Part shown: positions 37,195 to 47,029 of the stretch, piece after piece
How the letters are laid out: every line of letters begins with the position of its first letter
Numbering within the stretch: position 1 is the first letter of the stretch
Source: an uncultured Pelagibacteraceae bacterium
Lineage (GTDB): Bacteria > Pseudomonadota > Alphaproteobacteria > Pelagibacterales > AG-422-B15
Reading direction: 5' to 3'
NCBI GenBank assembly: GCA_902523455.1
Contig: CABYZG010000001.1
Coordinates: 187,023-251,022 of the forward strand
Length of the DNA: 64,000 bases
Notes under the pieces: model-generated
What the model saw: the letters and a program-made list of their open reading frames with translations, nothing else
Database searches by the model: none
Told to the model about the DNA's origin: nothing
Made by a program: the position numbers and the translations under genes

Positions 37195-37830
37195 TTAATG
37201 TTTCTTGTTAAAATTTTTTAATTCTTTATTAATTAATTTTTTAGACAAAGAACCTTCGCGTATAATGTTTATTTGATTATTTTTAGTTTCAACTAAAGTT
37301 GACTCTTTAAAGCTCATTTTACCTTTTTTTTCGATTGCATAAGCAACATCTTTTGATTTTATTATTCCTAATTGATTTAAAGATTTTATATTTATTTCTC
37401 CATGAATATTAGCGCTTGTAGTTGCGAGTGGCTTTTGAATGTACTCGAGAATTTTCATAACATCTTTATTTTTTGGAATACGTATACCTACCTTAGACAA
37501 TCTTTTATCCCCATTGTAAAACTTTTTTCCTTTCTTTTTTAATATCAAAGTAAGTGGTCCAGGCCAATATTTTGATGCCAAATATTCTTCAAAGGGTGAA
37601 AATATTGCAAGCTTTTTAGCTTCAGCAATTGAATGAGTAAACAGAATTAGAGGAAATCTTTTGGGTCTTTTTTTAACCTTAAATATATTTTCAACGCCTT
37701 GAAAACTCTTTGCATCAGCTGCAATACCATAAACGGTATCTGTTGGGATTACTATAGTTTTTCCTATGAGTAGACTTCTAGTTATAATTTTAATATTATT
37801 TGAATTTAGATTTATTATTTTAGATTTCAT
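37195..37830 (-). CDS. tsaC: TsaC/Sua5 threonylcarbamoyl-AMP synthase
   Basis: A 211-residue YrdC-like protein with GKTIVIPTDTVYGIAADAKS, KRPKRFPLILF, WPGPLTLILKK and PLATTSANIHGE. It makes threonylcarbamoyl-AMP for the t6A37 modification of ANN-decoding tRNAs. Its length suggests TsaC plus a short tail rather than the two-domain Sua5. The start at 37830 lies 3 bases from the divergent HDAC-family start. Confidence 0.9.
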   Translation of the reverse strand: MKSKIINLNSNNIKIITRSLLIGKTIVIPTDTVYGIAADAKSFQGVENIFKVKKRPKRFPLILFTHSIAEAKKLAIFSPFEEYLASKYWPGPLTLILKKKGKKFYNGDKRLSKVGIRIPKNKDVMKILEYIQKPLATTSANIHGEINIKSLNQLGIIKSKDVAYAIEKKGKMSFKESTLVETKNNQINIIREGSLSKKLINKELKNFNKKH

Positions 37831-37833
37831 TAA

Positions 37834-38769
37834 ATGACTCAAACACAAATATATTTCGATGATAGTTTTAAAAATCATGTATCTTCTCTCGATTATCCAG
37901 AGAGAACTGATCGGGTAAAAAATATCATCGATTTAATAAATAATGAAGAATTTAAAAATATATCAATAATTAAACCGAATAAGGTAGATTACTCTCATAT
38001 TTATGAAGCACATGATAAAAGATTTGTAGATGAAACTCTTGATCGTTTTCCAAAAGATGAACAGATAGTTTTTCTGGATCAAGAAACACCTGTATCTCGT
38101 GGTTCTTTTGAGGCAACATTAAAAGCTGCAGGCGCTGGCATAGACGCAGCAGATAAAGTTATAAATAAAAAATGTATGAATGCGTTCTGTATTGTAAGGC
38201 CGCCAGGCCATCATGCATGTTATGACCGTTCAATGGGTTTTTGTGTATTTAATAATGTAGCTATATCTGCAAAGTACTTGATTAATAGGTATGGTTTAGA
38301 AAATATTGCCATTATTGACTTTGATGTTCATCATGGAAACGGAACGCAAGATATATTCTATGAAAATTCTAAGGTACATTATTATTCAACTCATCAATAT
38401 CCATTGTATCCTGGAACAGGCGATACAAATGAAAAGGGAGTAGGCAATATTGTTAATGTACCTCTTCAAGCGGGAACAAATTCATCTCAATATCAATCGG
38501 CATTTGATGAGATGATTATAAAAAAATTACATGATCAAAAACCAGATTTTTTAATTTTATCAGCGGGTTTCGATGCTCACAAAAAAGACCCATTGGCATC
38601 GCTAGAACTTTTAGAAAATGATTTTAAATTGATTACACAAAAGTTGATGAGTATCGCAGATAAATATTGTGATAATCGAATTATTTCTATGCTTGAAGGT
38701 GGATATGATATACAAGCTTTAGAAAATTCAATGATTACCCATATAAGAGAGTTACAAAATAATGACTAA
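37834..38769 (+). CDS. Histone-deacetylase-family amidohydrolase
   Basis: A 311-residue arginase/deacetylase-fold enzyme: RPPGHHACYDRSMGFCVFNN with the tandem His pair, the zinc region DFDVHHGNGTQDIFY, and LSAGFDAHKKDPLA. Bacterial members act on acetylpolyamines or other acetylated amines; the true substrate is unknown. It is divergent from tsaC and its end overlaps xseB by 8 bases. Confidence 0.88.
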   Translation: MTQTQIYFDDSFKNHVSSLDYPERTDRVKNIIDLINNEEFKNISIIKPNKVDYSHIYEAHDKRFVDETLDRFPKDEQIVFLDQETPVSRGSFEATLKAAGAGIDAADKVINKKCMNAFCIVRPPGHHACYDRSMGFCVFNNVAISAKYLINRYGLENIAIIDFDVHHGNGTQDIFYENSKVHYYSTHQYPLYPGTGDTNEKGVGNIVNVPLQAGTNSSQYQSAFDEMIIKKLHDQKPDFLILSAGFDAHKKDPLASLELLENDFKLITQKLMSIADKYCDNRIISMLEGGYDIQALENSMITHIRELQNND

Positions 38770-38995
38770 AATACCTGATGACATAAAAAAACTTTCTTTT
38801 GAAAAAGCTATGGAAGAACTATCTGAGATTGTAGAAAATTTAGAGAGTGGAAACATTGATCTTGAAAAGTCTATTGAGTATTATACGCGTGGATCGCAAT
38901 TAAGAGCCCATTGCCAACAAAAATTAGACGATGCAGTTTTAAAACTTGAGGAAATCAAAGTGCTGCCAGATGGTAAAATATCTAAAAAAAAGTAA
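38762..38995 (+). CDS. xseB: Exodeoxyribonuclease VII small subunit
   Basis: A 77-residue XseB with the family pattern LSFEKAMEELSEIVENLESGN, IDLEKSIEYYTRGSQLRAHC and KLDDAVLKLEEI. Its helices decorate the large XseA subunit to form exonuclease VII. XseA is not in the window. It is directly followed by ispA, as in many proteobacteria. Confidence 0.92.
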   Translation: MTKIPDDIKKLSFEKAMEELSEIVENLESGNIDLEKSIEYYTRGSQLRAHCQQKLDDAVLKLEEIKVLPDGKISKKK

Positions 38996-39814
38996 ATGAA
39001 ACATCAAATCATAAATAACGATTTGAAAAAATTTACCATTAAATTCAATAAATTTTTAAAAAAAAAACTTAGTAAAGATAAAAATCTATTAAATCAAGCT
39101 ATCCTGTATTCAATTAATACAGGAGGTAAAAGATTCAGACCATATCTAGTATATATTTTTGGTAAAGAATTGAATTTATCAAACAGTGTTATTTTTAATT
39201 TAGCTTCAGCAATTGAGATGTTACATAATTATTCTCTTGTGCATGATGATTTACCTTCTATGGACAACGATCAATTTAGAAGAGGAAAAAAAACAACACA
39301 CTATAAATTCAATGAATATACTGCCATTCTCGCAGGATGTGCTTTATTGACAAAAGCATATCAAATTTTATCTAGTAGTTCTTTTAAAATATCAGATAAG
39401 AAAAAAACAAAGCTGATTGAAGTAATGAGCAAAGTTTCAGGTGAAAAAGGACTTCTTTTAGGGCAATACTATGATTTGAGTTTAAAATCACCTACTGTAA
39501 GTGGGAGATTAGAATTAAACAAATTAAAAACTGCAAAATTAATGTCTTATTGCTGTCAAGCAGTTGCAATTTGTGCAAATAAAAATAAGAGTGTCGAAGT
39601 AAGTATGAAAAAAATTGGAGAGTACATCGGAGAAATTTTTCAAATCAATGATGACATTGCAGATTTTCCAAGAATGTCTAAGGTAAATACTGAGATTTTA
39701 CTAAATTACAAAAAAAAACTAGCTGAAAAGACGTTAAAGAATTTGAAGAAAATTAAATTAAAGAAAAAAAAGACTTTGTTGCTTATTGATTTTTTAGTTG
39801 ATCTAAAAGTTTAG
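38996..39814 (+). CDS. ispA: IspA-like short-chain polyprenyl diphosphate synthase, shortened C-terminal motif region
   Basis: A 272-residue polyprenyl synthase, located after xseB as in the standard ispA arrangement. The first Asp-rich motif [20 protein letters not shown] and second motif INDDIADF are present. It is shorter than E. coli IspA (299). The GKxxGKDxxxxKxTY segment that normally follows the second motif is absent and replaced by [20 protein letters not shown]. It would make farnesyl or geranylgeranyl diphosphate, but activity with this change is uncertain. No dxs gene follows. Confidence 0.8.
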   Translation: MKHQIINNDLKKFTIKFNKFLKKKLSKDKNLLNQAILYSINTGGKRFRPYLVYIFGKELNLSNSVIFNLASAIEMLHNYSLVHDDLPSMDNDQFRRGKKTTHYKFNEYTAILAGCALLTKAYQILSSSSFKISDKKKTKLIEVMSKVSGEKGLLLGQYYDLSLKSPTVSGRLELNKLKTAKLMSYCCQAVAICANKNKSVEVSMKKIGEYIGEIFQINDDIADFPRMSKVNTEILLNYKKKLAEKTLKNLKKIKLKKKKTLLLIDFLVDLKV

Positions 39815-40896
39815 CCACATTGCGCTCTATTGCGCAATATATGATCTGCTAAAACACACGCCATCATAGCTTCAGCAATAGGGACAGCTCTCAAACCTAC
39901 ACATGGATCGTGACGACCTTTTGTTGAAATCGATGTGTTTTGAAATTTATTATTAATTGTTTTTTTTGCCTTCAAAATTGATGACGTTGGTTTAATCGTT
40001 ATTGATAAATTTAAATCCTGACCACTTGATATACCACCTAAGATTCCGCCAGAGTTATTAGAAGAAAAGATAATTTTTTTATTTTTATTAGCTCTTATTT
40101 CGTCGGAGTTTTCATCTCCTGATAATTCAACAGCCTCATTACCAGCTCCTATTTCAACACCTTTAACAGCGTTGATGCTCATCATTGCACCTGCAAGGTC
40201 AGCATCTAATTTACCATATACAGGTTCTCCAAGTCCGGCGGGAACATTTTTAGCATTTACTAATAATTTTGCACCCAATGATGATCCTTTTTTTCTAATT
40301 TCATCTAGGTACTCTTCCCAAACTTTAACTATTTTTTTATCAGGACAGAAAAATGAATTTTTCTTTACGTCATTCCAATTGAAATTTCTTTGATTAATTA
40401 TGAGCTTTCCAACTTGTGTAACTGCACCTTGAATTAAAATATCTTTTTTTAATATATGTCCAATTACCTTTCTTGCGACAGCACCAGCAGCTACTCTACT
40501 CGCAGTTTCTCTTGCGGAAGAACGACCTCCACCTCTATAATCTCTTATTCCATATTTCAAAAAATATGTTAGGTCAGCATGTCCAGGTCTAAATTTATTT
40601 TTTATATCGCTGTAGTCTTTTGATTTCTGATCTTTGTTCCAAATTAACAGCATTATCGGAGTTCCAGTTGTCTTTCCCTCAAATACACCAGATAAAATTG
40701 AAACTTTATCATCTTCTCTTCTTTGTGTAACAAATCTATTTTTTCCTGGCTTTCTCATATCTAAATATTTCTGAATATCTTTTTCCTTAAGTGGTATTAG
40801 AGGAGGACAACCATCAATTACACATCCAATAGCTTCCCCATGAGATTCCCCCCATGTTGTAAATCGAAAATTTTTTCCAAAAGTATTAAATGACAT
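39811..40896 (-). CDS. aroC: AroC, chorismate synthase
   Basis: A 361-residue full-length Aro[21 protein letters not shown] at the start, [44 protein letters not shown] and [20 protein letters not shown]. It makes chorismate from EPSP using reduced FMN. The stop overlaps the convergent ispA stop on TTAG. It is followed upstream by ispB with a 9-base gap. Confidence 0.97.
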   Translation of the reverse strand: MSFNTFGKNFRFTTWGESHGEAIGCVIDGCPPLIPLKEKDIQKYLDMRKPGKNRFVTQRREDDKVSILSGVFEGKTTGTPIMLLIWNKDQKSKDYSDIKNKFRPGHADLTYFLKYGIRDYRGGGRSSARETASRVAAGAVARKVIGHILKKDILIQGAVTQVGKLIINQRNFNWNDVKKNSFFCPDKKIVKVWEEYLDEIRKKGSSLGAKLLVNAKNVPAGLGEPVYGKLDADLAGAMMSINAVKGVEIGAGNEAVELSGDENSDEIRANKNKKIIFSSNNSGGILGGISSGQDLNLSITIKPTSSILKAKKTINNKFQNTSISTKGRHDPCVGLRAVPIAEAMMACVLADHILRNRAQCG

Positions 40897-40905
40897 ATTT
40901 ATTTT

Positions 40906-41886
40906 TTATTTGTCTCTGATTATTAAATGATCCACCAATTCATCAAGATACACTTTATATTTATTTCCTTCAAATTTATTAATATTAGTTTTAGCTTTTT
41001 CTGCGTATTTTCTAACAAATTCGATTGAACTCTTATAAGTATTAGTTTTCTTCATTAGATTTAGAAGTACTGCCAGATCTTTTTTACTTCTTTTTCTCTT
41101 AAAAAAGAGTTTGGCTATAATTTTTTTTGACTTTTTGTCAGATTTTTTGAAACAATGAATGACTGGATATGTTACTTTACCCTCAAAAAAATCTTTACCA
41201 GTACTTTTTCCCATTTTGCTCGATTCACCAAAATAATCTAATACGTCGTCAGATAATTGAAAGGCCATGCCAAAATTAAAACCAAAATCATTAAATATTT
41301 TTTGAGTTTTTTTGTTTTGGTCAGTAATGATGGTTGGCAAGAAACAAGATATCCTAAAAAGCTCAGCAGTTTTGGCATCTATGATAGATAAATATTTCTT
41401 TTCTGTTAAGTTAACATTTTGATTGTTACCTACGTCCTGTATTTGTCCTCTCGCTAAAACGAGTGACGTTTGGGATAATATCTCTAGTAACTTCAGTGAT
41501 TTATTTTTTACCATTAGCTTAAAAGCTCTACTTAAAAGGTAATCTCCAACTAAAACACTTACTTTATTTCCCCATATTTGATTTGCGCTTATTTTTCCTC
41601 TTCTGATCTTTCCTGTATCAATTACATCATCATGCAACAAAGTAGCGTTATGAATAAACTCTATGCAGACAGCAAGTGTTACATCTGCGTTACCTTTGTA
41701 ATTTAGCATTTTTGATATAAGTAAAGTTAAAAGTGGCCTTATTTTTTTTCCTTTGGCTTTAATGAGATGGCCTGCTGTTAATGTAATTAATTTTTCTTCA
41801 TCCTTTATGTTCTTACTGATTTCTCTTTCAACTCTCTTTAGAGAGCTTTTAAGTAAATTCGATAATGATTTTACTGGGGTATTCAC
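40906..41886 (-). CDS. ispB: IspB-like long-chain polyprenyl diphosphate synthase
   Basis: A 326-residue trans-prenyltransferase with FIHNATLLHDDVIDTGKIRR, the second motif FQLSDDVLDYFG and the intact GKSTGKDFFEGKVTYP segment. It makes the octaprenyl or longer tail of ubiquinone. In contrast to the short paralogue at 38996, all motifs are kept. First gene of a two-gene unit with aroC. Confidence 0.9.
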   Translation of the reverse strand: MNTPVKSLSNLLKSSLKRVEREISKNIKDEEKLITLTAGHLIKAKGKKIRPLLTLLISKMLNYKGNADVTLAVCIEFIHNATLLHDDVIDTGKIRRGKISANQIWGNKVSVLVGDYLLSRAFKLMVKNKSLKLLEILSQTSLVLARGQIQDVGNNQNVNLTEKKYLSIIDAKTAELFRISCFLPTIITDQNKKTQKIFNDFGFNFGMAFQLSDDVLDYFGESSKMGKSTGKDFFEGKVTYPVIHCFKKSDKKSKKIIAKLFFKRKRSKKDLAVLLNLMKKTNTYKSSIEFVRKYAEKAKTNINKFEGNKYKVYLDELVDHLIIRDK

Positions 41887-41901
41887 TTATTAATTATGAT
41901 T

Positions 41902-41929
41902 TTGTTTTATATTTAGATGTACTTATAAT
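41902..41929 (+). promoter_or_regulatory. Candidate sigma-70 promoter before the S49 peptidase and glyS
   Basis: TTGTTT, 16 bases, then a perfect TATAAT. It lies in the 92-bp gap between the divergent ispB and peptidase genes, about 50 bases before the latter's ATG. One of the better sigma-70-like matches by eye in this window. Confidence 0.42.
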
Positions 41930-41978
41930 ATAGTCTCATATAATTAAAAGTTATTGATTTCAGGCAAAAATTAAAAAA

Positions 41979-42785
41979 ATGAGCTTAATATCCTCTAAAA
42001 TAAGAATAAATATAGTTGGCTTGCGAGGTGTTATTGGAGATCTCGGTAGATTTCAAAAGGGCCTTACACTTGAGAATTGTGCCGCTGTTCTTGAGAAAGC
42101 TTTTAGCTTTAAAAAGCCATCTGTCGTAGTCATTAAGATCAACTCACCAGGTGGGTCACCGGTACAATCTGAATTGATATACAATCGTATAAGAAATTTA
42201 TCAAAGAAAAACAATGTAAAAGTGATTACGATCGCGGAGGATGTTGCTGCCTCAGGAGGTTATATGCTGATGTGTGCAGGAGATACCTTAATCGCCAATA
42301 AAAGTTCTATAGTCGGATCAATAGGTGTGATCAGTGCCTCTTTTGGATTCAAAAAATTAATAGATAAACTAGGCATTAAAAGGAGAGTTTTTACAAAAGG
42401 AGATAGAAAATCGTTTCTCGATCCATTTGAAGAAGTTTCTAAAAAAGACATAGATAAGCTGATCAATGTTCAGAATAGCATATTTGAAAATTTCAAAGAT
42501 TTAGTATCAAAAAATAGAAAAAAGAAAATAGACCCAAAAAAAGTTTTTAATGGGGAGTTTTGGACAGGCGAACAAGCAAAAAAACTCGGTTTAGTAGATT
42601 CTAATGAAGAACTAAATTCATACATTGAAAAACATTATGGAAAAAAATTAAAGATTAGGAACATAGAAGAAAAAAAATCATTCATTAAAAATATTTTAAA
42701 TAATCAGATTTCAAATAACGATATTGTTGACCGGCTTACAGAAGCTCTAAGGGAAAATTCTTTCTGGAGTCGATATGGCCTCTAA
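41979..42785 (+). CDS. S49-family peptidase (SppA/SohB-like)
   Basis: A 268-residue serine peptidase with [19 protein letters not shown], catalytic Ser in [17 protein letters not shown], and [20 protein letters not shown] providing the catalytic Lys region. It is the short single-domain form of signal peptide peptidase A. The N-terminus lacks a clear membrane helix, so it may be cytoplasmic or loosely membrane-bound. It overlaps glyS by 11 bases. Confidence 0.87.
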   Translation: MSLISSKIRINIVGLRGVIGDLGRFQKGLTLENCAAVLEKAFSFKKPSVVVIKINSPGGSPVQSELIYNRIRNLSKKNNVKVITIAEDVAASGGYMLMCAGDTLIANKSSIVGSIGVISASFGFKKLIDKLGIKRRVFTKGDRKSFLDPFEEVSKKDIDKLINVQNSIFENFKDLVSKNRKKKIDPKKVFNGEFWTGEQAKKLGLVDSNEELNSYIEKHYGKKLKIRNIEEKKSFIKNILNNQISNNDIVDRLTEALRENSFWSRYGL

Positions 42786-44133
42786 AAACATGGAAGACCT
42801 CGTTTCATTATGTAAAAGACGAGGGTTTATTTTTCAATCAAGTGAAATTTATGGTGGCTTGCAAGGAATATATGACTATGGTCCACTTGGAGTAGAATTA
42901 AAAAATAACCTTAAATCCTCTTGGTGGAAATCAATGATCTATGATCGAGATGACGTAGAAGGGCTTGATGCATCAATTTTAACAAGTAGGCATGTATTAA
43001 AATATTCAGGCCATGAAGATACTTTCTCTGATCCTTTAGTCGACTGTAGAAATTGCAAAAATAGATTTAGATCTGACCAGGCTACAAATGGAAAATGTCC
43101 GGCATGTGGGTCTAGCGATCTAACTGAACCTCGACCATTTAATCTTATGTTTAAAACCACAGTTGGTCCTGTAGATGATGGCAGTAATTATGCTTACCTA
43201 AGACCTGAAACCGCACAGCAAATTTTTACAAATTTTAAAAATATATTAGACTCAACAAGTAAGACTATTCCTTTTGGAATCGCGCAGATAGGCAAAGCTT
43301 TTAGAAATGAAGTCACTCCAGGCAAATTCATATTTAGAGTTAGAGAGTTCGAACAAATGGAATTAGAATTTTTCGTTGAACCAGGTAAAGATGACGAGTG
43401 GCATAAATATTGGGTAGACAAGAGGTATTCATGGTGGATTGATCAAGGCATATCTGAAAAAAGATTAAAAAAGCTAGATGTTGAAGATGCTGACCTATCT
43501 CACTACTCAAAAGCTACTGTAGATCTTATGTATGAATTTCCACATGGACTTGAAGAATTAGAAGGTATAGCAAACAGAACTGATTTCGATCTTGGCTCTC
43601 ACACTAAAAATCAAAATGACTTTAAAATATCGGCAGATGTAATGAAAAATAACCAATCAACAACAAAATTGAGTATTCAAAATTTAGAAAGTAAAGAATG
43701 GTACATCCCGTATGTTATAGAACCATCCGCTGGTGTTGATCGAGGTGTATTTGCGCTGCTCAATGAAGCTTACAAGGAGGAGGATTTAGAAAACGGAAAT
43801 AAAAGAATTGTATTAAGTTTGAAACCACATTTGTCTCCAATTAAAGCGGCCGTAATTCCTCTAAAAAGAAATAATGAGGATTTAGTCAATAAAGCAAGCA
43901 AGATTAAGAATGATCTTCAATCACTAGGTATGGGAAGGGTCATTTTAGAAAATTCTGGTAATATTGGAAAAGGTTATAGACGTCATGATGAGATTGGTAC
44001 GCCTATTTGTATAACAGTTGACTTTGAAACAATCGAAAATGATACAGTGACTGTAAGAGATAGAGATACTATGTCACAAAAAAGAGTTTCATCTCAAGAC
44101 TTAAATATTGAATATAAAAAAGTTTTTAATTAA
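42775..44133 (+). CDS. glyS: Glycyl-tRNA synthetase, single-chain alpha2 type
   Basis: A 452-residue class II synthetase of the dimeric (eukaryote/archaeal/Gram-positive) type: [17 protein letters not shown], a zinc-finger-like pair CRNC...[25 protein letters not shown], motif 2 [20 protein letters not shown] and [15 protein letters not shown]. Most proteobacteria, including most alphaproteobacteria, use the unrelated alpha2beta2 GlyQ/GlyS enzyme. It charges tRNA-Gly. Its start lies inside the peptidase gene and its stop abuts the convergent GNAT gene. Confidence 0.93.
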   Translation: MASKNMEDLVSLCKRRGFIFQSSEIYGGLQGIYDYGPLGVELKNNLKSSWWKSMIYDRDDVEGLDASILTSRHVLKYSGHEDTFSDPLVDCRNCKNRFRSDQATNGKCPACGSSDLTEPRPFNLMFKTTVGPVDDGSNYAYLRPETAQQIFTNFKNILDSTSKTIPFGIAQIGKAFRNEVTPGKFIFRVREFEQMELEFFVEPGKDDEWHKYWVDKRYSWWIDQGISEKRLKKLDVEDADLSHYSKATVDLMYEFPHGLEELEGIANRTDFDLGSHTKNQNDFKISADVMKNNQSTTKLSIQNLESKEWYIPYVIEPSAGVDRGVFALLNEAYKEEDLENGNKRIVLSLKPHLSPIKAAVIPLKRNNEDLVNKASKIKNDLQSLGMGRVILENSGNIGKGYRRHDEIGTPICITVDFETIENDTVTVRDRDTMSQKRVSSQDLNIEYKKVFN

Positions 44134-44595
44134 TTATATATCTCTTCTCGGAAATTCTATTTTACTAAATGGCCAAGATTTTTCTAACCATTCTTTAAAT
44201 GTTTTTCCTAATTCATTCTCTAAGCCGCTATCAAGTAAATCCTGTCTTATCCAATAGTATGCTTGTACCTCGTACTCAGGGTTATCGGAGGGATAAATAT
44301 AGCAACAACCGATTACATCATTCTCTTCTTTTGTTGATAGAACTGTGTAAGCAAAAGAATGTCTCAGAGAAAACTCCACTTCATGCCATCCCAGATCGGC
44401 AAGATTTTCATCTAATGTCATTTCTTTTGGCCATTCACTATCGTCCATTAGTTTATGTAGATGGTCTACACTTTTCATTACTGCCTCATAGTCTTTATCG
44501 ACATATTTTATTGTTAGTGGTTTTAAGATAAAATTTTCAGTTGCCAATTCTACAGGAACTTTAAAACTATTTTTAACTATTGGACGGCTGTACAT
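44134..44595 (-). CDS. GNAT-like N-acetyltransferase
   Basis: A 153-residue protein with the fold pattern of GNAT acetyltransferases: ATENFILKPLTIKYVDKDYEAV at the N-terminus, the central strand NDVIGCCYIYPSDNPEYEVQAYYWIR and a C-terminal helix region. A clear acetyl-CoA loop (Q/RxxGxG/A) is not evident, so activity is uncertain. The acceptor is unknown. It lies one base after the nadC stop region on the same strand. Confidence 0.6.
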   Translation of the reverse strand: MYSRPIVKNSFKVPVELATENFILKPLTIKYVDKDYEAVMKSVDHLHKLMDDSEWPKEMTLDENLADLGWHEVEFSLRHSFAYTVLSTKEENDVIGCCYIYPSDNPEYEVQAYYWIRQDLLDSGLENELGKTFKEWLEKSWPFSKIEFPRRDI

Positions 44596-45438
44596 TTAAA
44601 TTTCAAGTCCAAAATCAATGTTTTCAATACTGTGAGTAAGTTGTCCGATTGAAATTCTATCAATTTTTGTTTTCGCATAAGACTTAATATTTTTTAAATT
44701 AATATTTCCAGATGCCTCACAAAGAAACCTTTTTTTTACAATTTTTAAGCACTGAGAAATTTGTTTCTCAGACATATTATCAAGAAGTACAATATCTATT
44801 TTCTGATCTAAAATTTTTTTCAGTTGTTTAATTGTATCAATTTCTACTGTAATTTTTCTTTTTAATTTTGATTTTTTAATTTTTTTTATATTCTCAACAA
44901 TTCCTTCTTTATTTCCAAGATGGTTATCTTTTATGAAATAAAAATCTGATAAAGAGGCCCTGTTTACATGCGCACCACCAATTGTAAGAGCATATTTTTG
45001 TACCTGTCTCACACCAGCAATTGTTTTTCTCGTTGAATAAATTTTAACGCCGTAAGGTGCTGCAATATCAACAAATTTCCTTGTTTTTGTTGCAATGCCT
45101 GACATGAACCCTAAAAAGTTTAGAGCTATTCTCTCTGCAATTAATATACTTTGTGCATCACCATTAACGTCAATAATTTTATTTCCTTTAACTACTTTAC
45201 TTCCATCTTTTTTTAGAACTTTTATTTTAATTTTACTATTGAGTGCTTTAAATGTTTGAACAGCAAACTCAGTTCCACAGACAATCGCATTCTCTTTTGC
45301 GACTATAGATGCTTTGATCTTAGTTTTTTTGGAAATTAAAACTTTTGAGGTTATATCGCCATGTCTACCAAAATCTTCTTTCAAAGCAATTTTGATTTTT
45401 TCCTTAATATCTTTTTTAGCTAACAAGTTTTTCATCAA
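44596..45438 (-). CDS. nadC: NadC, quinolinate phosphoribosyltransferase
   Basis: A 280-residue NadC: KEDFGRHGDITSKVLI, ERIALNFLGFMSGIATKTR, YSTRKTIAGVRQVQKYAL, GGAHVNRASLSDFYFIKDNH and the C-terminal EASGNINLKNIKSYAKT and DRISIGQLTHS. It converts quinolinate and PRPP to nicotinate mononucleotide. Its start overlaps the nadB end by 23 bases, the last of a nadA-nadB-nadC operon. Confidence 0.96.
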   Translation of the reverse strand: MMKNLLAKKDIKEKIKIALKEDFGRHGDITSKVLISKKTKIKASIVAKENAIVCGTEFAVQTFKALNSKIKIKVLKKDGSKVVKGNKIIDVNGDAQSILIAERIALNFLGFMSGIATKTRKFVDIAAPYGVKIYSTRKTIAGVRQVQKYALTIGGAHVNRASLSDFYFIKDNHLGNKEGIVENIKKIKKSKLKRKITVEIDTIKQLKKILDQKIDIVLLDNMSEKQISQCLKIVKKRFLCEASGNINLKNIKSYAKTKIDRISIGQLTHSIENIDFGLEI

Positions 45439-47029
45439 CTTCTGATGTAGTAGAATCTAAGATAGATTTGATATAACCATCCATTTCTGAATATTTTATA
45501 TCAAAATGCATAATAAAATCTTTATCAGTATCTTGGTAGTCAGATCTTAAATGACAACCTCGACTTTCTTTTCTTAAATAAGCACCTATGATGATAAATT
45601 TGCTAACCAAAATCATATCATTAAGTTTAGCTGAAAGACCTTTTGACTCTCTCTCGATTTTAAGTACATCATTTAGACCTCTGATAATAGAGTCTTTATT
45701 TCTTACAATTCCTAAATTTCTCATCATTGAAGACCTTAATTGCCATATATATTTTTTCGCTCTTATTTTATTTTTTGTTTTCTCTTTAAAAATTTTTATA
45801 AATTTAGAGCTAATTTGAATATCCTTTTTTATATTCTCTTTATTTATTTCATTTGCAACAATCTTAGCAAATACAAGAGACTCTAATAGTGAATTTGACG
45901 CAAGGCGGTTTGCTCCATGAATACCTGTTGCAGCAACCTCTCCACAACACCAGAGTCCATCAACTGAAGTCCGTCCTTTCAGATCAGTTTTTACGCCCCC
46001 TATATGATAATGGGCGACAGGAATTATTGGAAGCAAGTCTTTTTTAGGATCTAAATCTGCACTTTTACAATAGGATGAAACTTGAGGAAATCGAGTATTA
46101 AAATTACTACCCATATGTCTACAATCTAAAAATACTGAATTTCCTTTTTCGATTTGTTTAAATATATTTTGAGCAATAAGATCTCGTGGCGCCAACTCGT
46201 GATCAGGATGAATATCAAACATAAATCTCTTTTCATCTTGATTTACAAGGTAAGCCCCTTCACCTCTAATTGCCTCAGTAGCCAAAGGAGTAGGGTCTAA
46301 GCCAAAGTCAAGACCTGTCGGGTGAAATTGGACAAACTCCATATCCGTAAGCGTTGCACCTGCATGTGATGCCAACGCTACGCCTTCACCATAAGAACTT
46401 CGTGGATTGGTCGTATTTGCAAAAATACCTCCTAAACCACCAGTTGCCAATACTACATGAGAGCTTTGGATAATGACGTTACTATCAGGAATATTATCAT
46501 CAGTAAATCTTCCAATTACTCCGTAAATAGTATTCTTTTCTGTCATAATTCGGTCAATCGAAACATTTTCTAAAACTGTAATGTGATCACTTTTTTTTAC
46601 TTTTTCAATTAATCCGCGCATAATTTCAAGACCAGAACTATCACCTTTTGACCTTATGATTCTATTGTAGCTATGGGCACCTTCCAAACCCAAATTAAAA
46701 GTACCATCTTCATTTTTATCAAAATTAACTCCGTATCCCTCTAAATCATCAATGATGCTTTTTGCATTATTTACAACTTCTTTTATCGCATCGATATTCG
46801 CTAAGCCTTTTGCTGTAGTTAAAGTATCATTAATATGACTTTCATTGCTGTCGTCTTTTGAAACTGCCGCGGCAATCCCTCCTTGAGCCCAACTGCTTGA
46901 AGTATTTATTCCAAGTGAACTTTTAGTAATTACGCAAACTTTTCTTGGCGCTAAGTTAAGTGCAACAGTTAAACCTGCTACCCCTCCACCCACTATTACA
47001 ACATCAGGGCTATAAATAGTATCAGACAT
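45416..47029 (-). CDS. nadB: NadB, L-aspartate oxidase
   Basis: A 537-residue flavoenzyme with VVIVGGGVAGLTVALNLAPR, SSWAQGGIAAAVSKDDS, HPTGLDFG and GEVAATGIHGANRLASNSLL. It oxidises aspartate to iminoaspartate, which NadA then condenses with dihydroxyacetone phosphate. Its start codon overlaps the nadA stop by one base (TAATG), so the enzymes are translated together. Confidence 0.96.
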   Translation of the reverse strand: MSDTIYSPDVVIVGGGVAGLTVALNLAPRKVCVITKSSLGINTSSSWAQGGIAAAVSKDDSNESHINDTLTTAKGLANIDAIKEVVNNAKSIIDDLEGYGVNFDKNEDGTFNLGLEGAHSYNRIIRSKGDSSGLEIMRGLIEKVKKSDHITVLENVSIDRIMTEKNTIYGVIGRFTDDNIPDSNVIIQSSHVVLATGGLGGIFANTTNPRSSYGEGVALASHAGATLTDMEFVQFHPTGLDFGLDPTPLATEAIRGEGAYLVNQDEKRFMFDIHPDHELAPRDLIAQNIFKQIEKGNSVFLDCRHMGSNFNTRFPQVSSYCKSADLDPKKDLLPIIPVAHYHIGGVKTDLKGRTSVDGLWCCGEVAATGIHGANRLASNSLLESLVFAKIVANEINKENIKKDIQISSKFIKIFKEKTKNKIRAKKYIWQLRSSMMRNLGIVRNKDSIIRGLNDVLKIERESKGLSAKLNDMILVSKFIIIGAYLRKESRGCHLRSDYQDTDKDFIMHFDIKYSEMDGYIKSILDSTTSEVDEKLVS

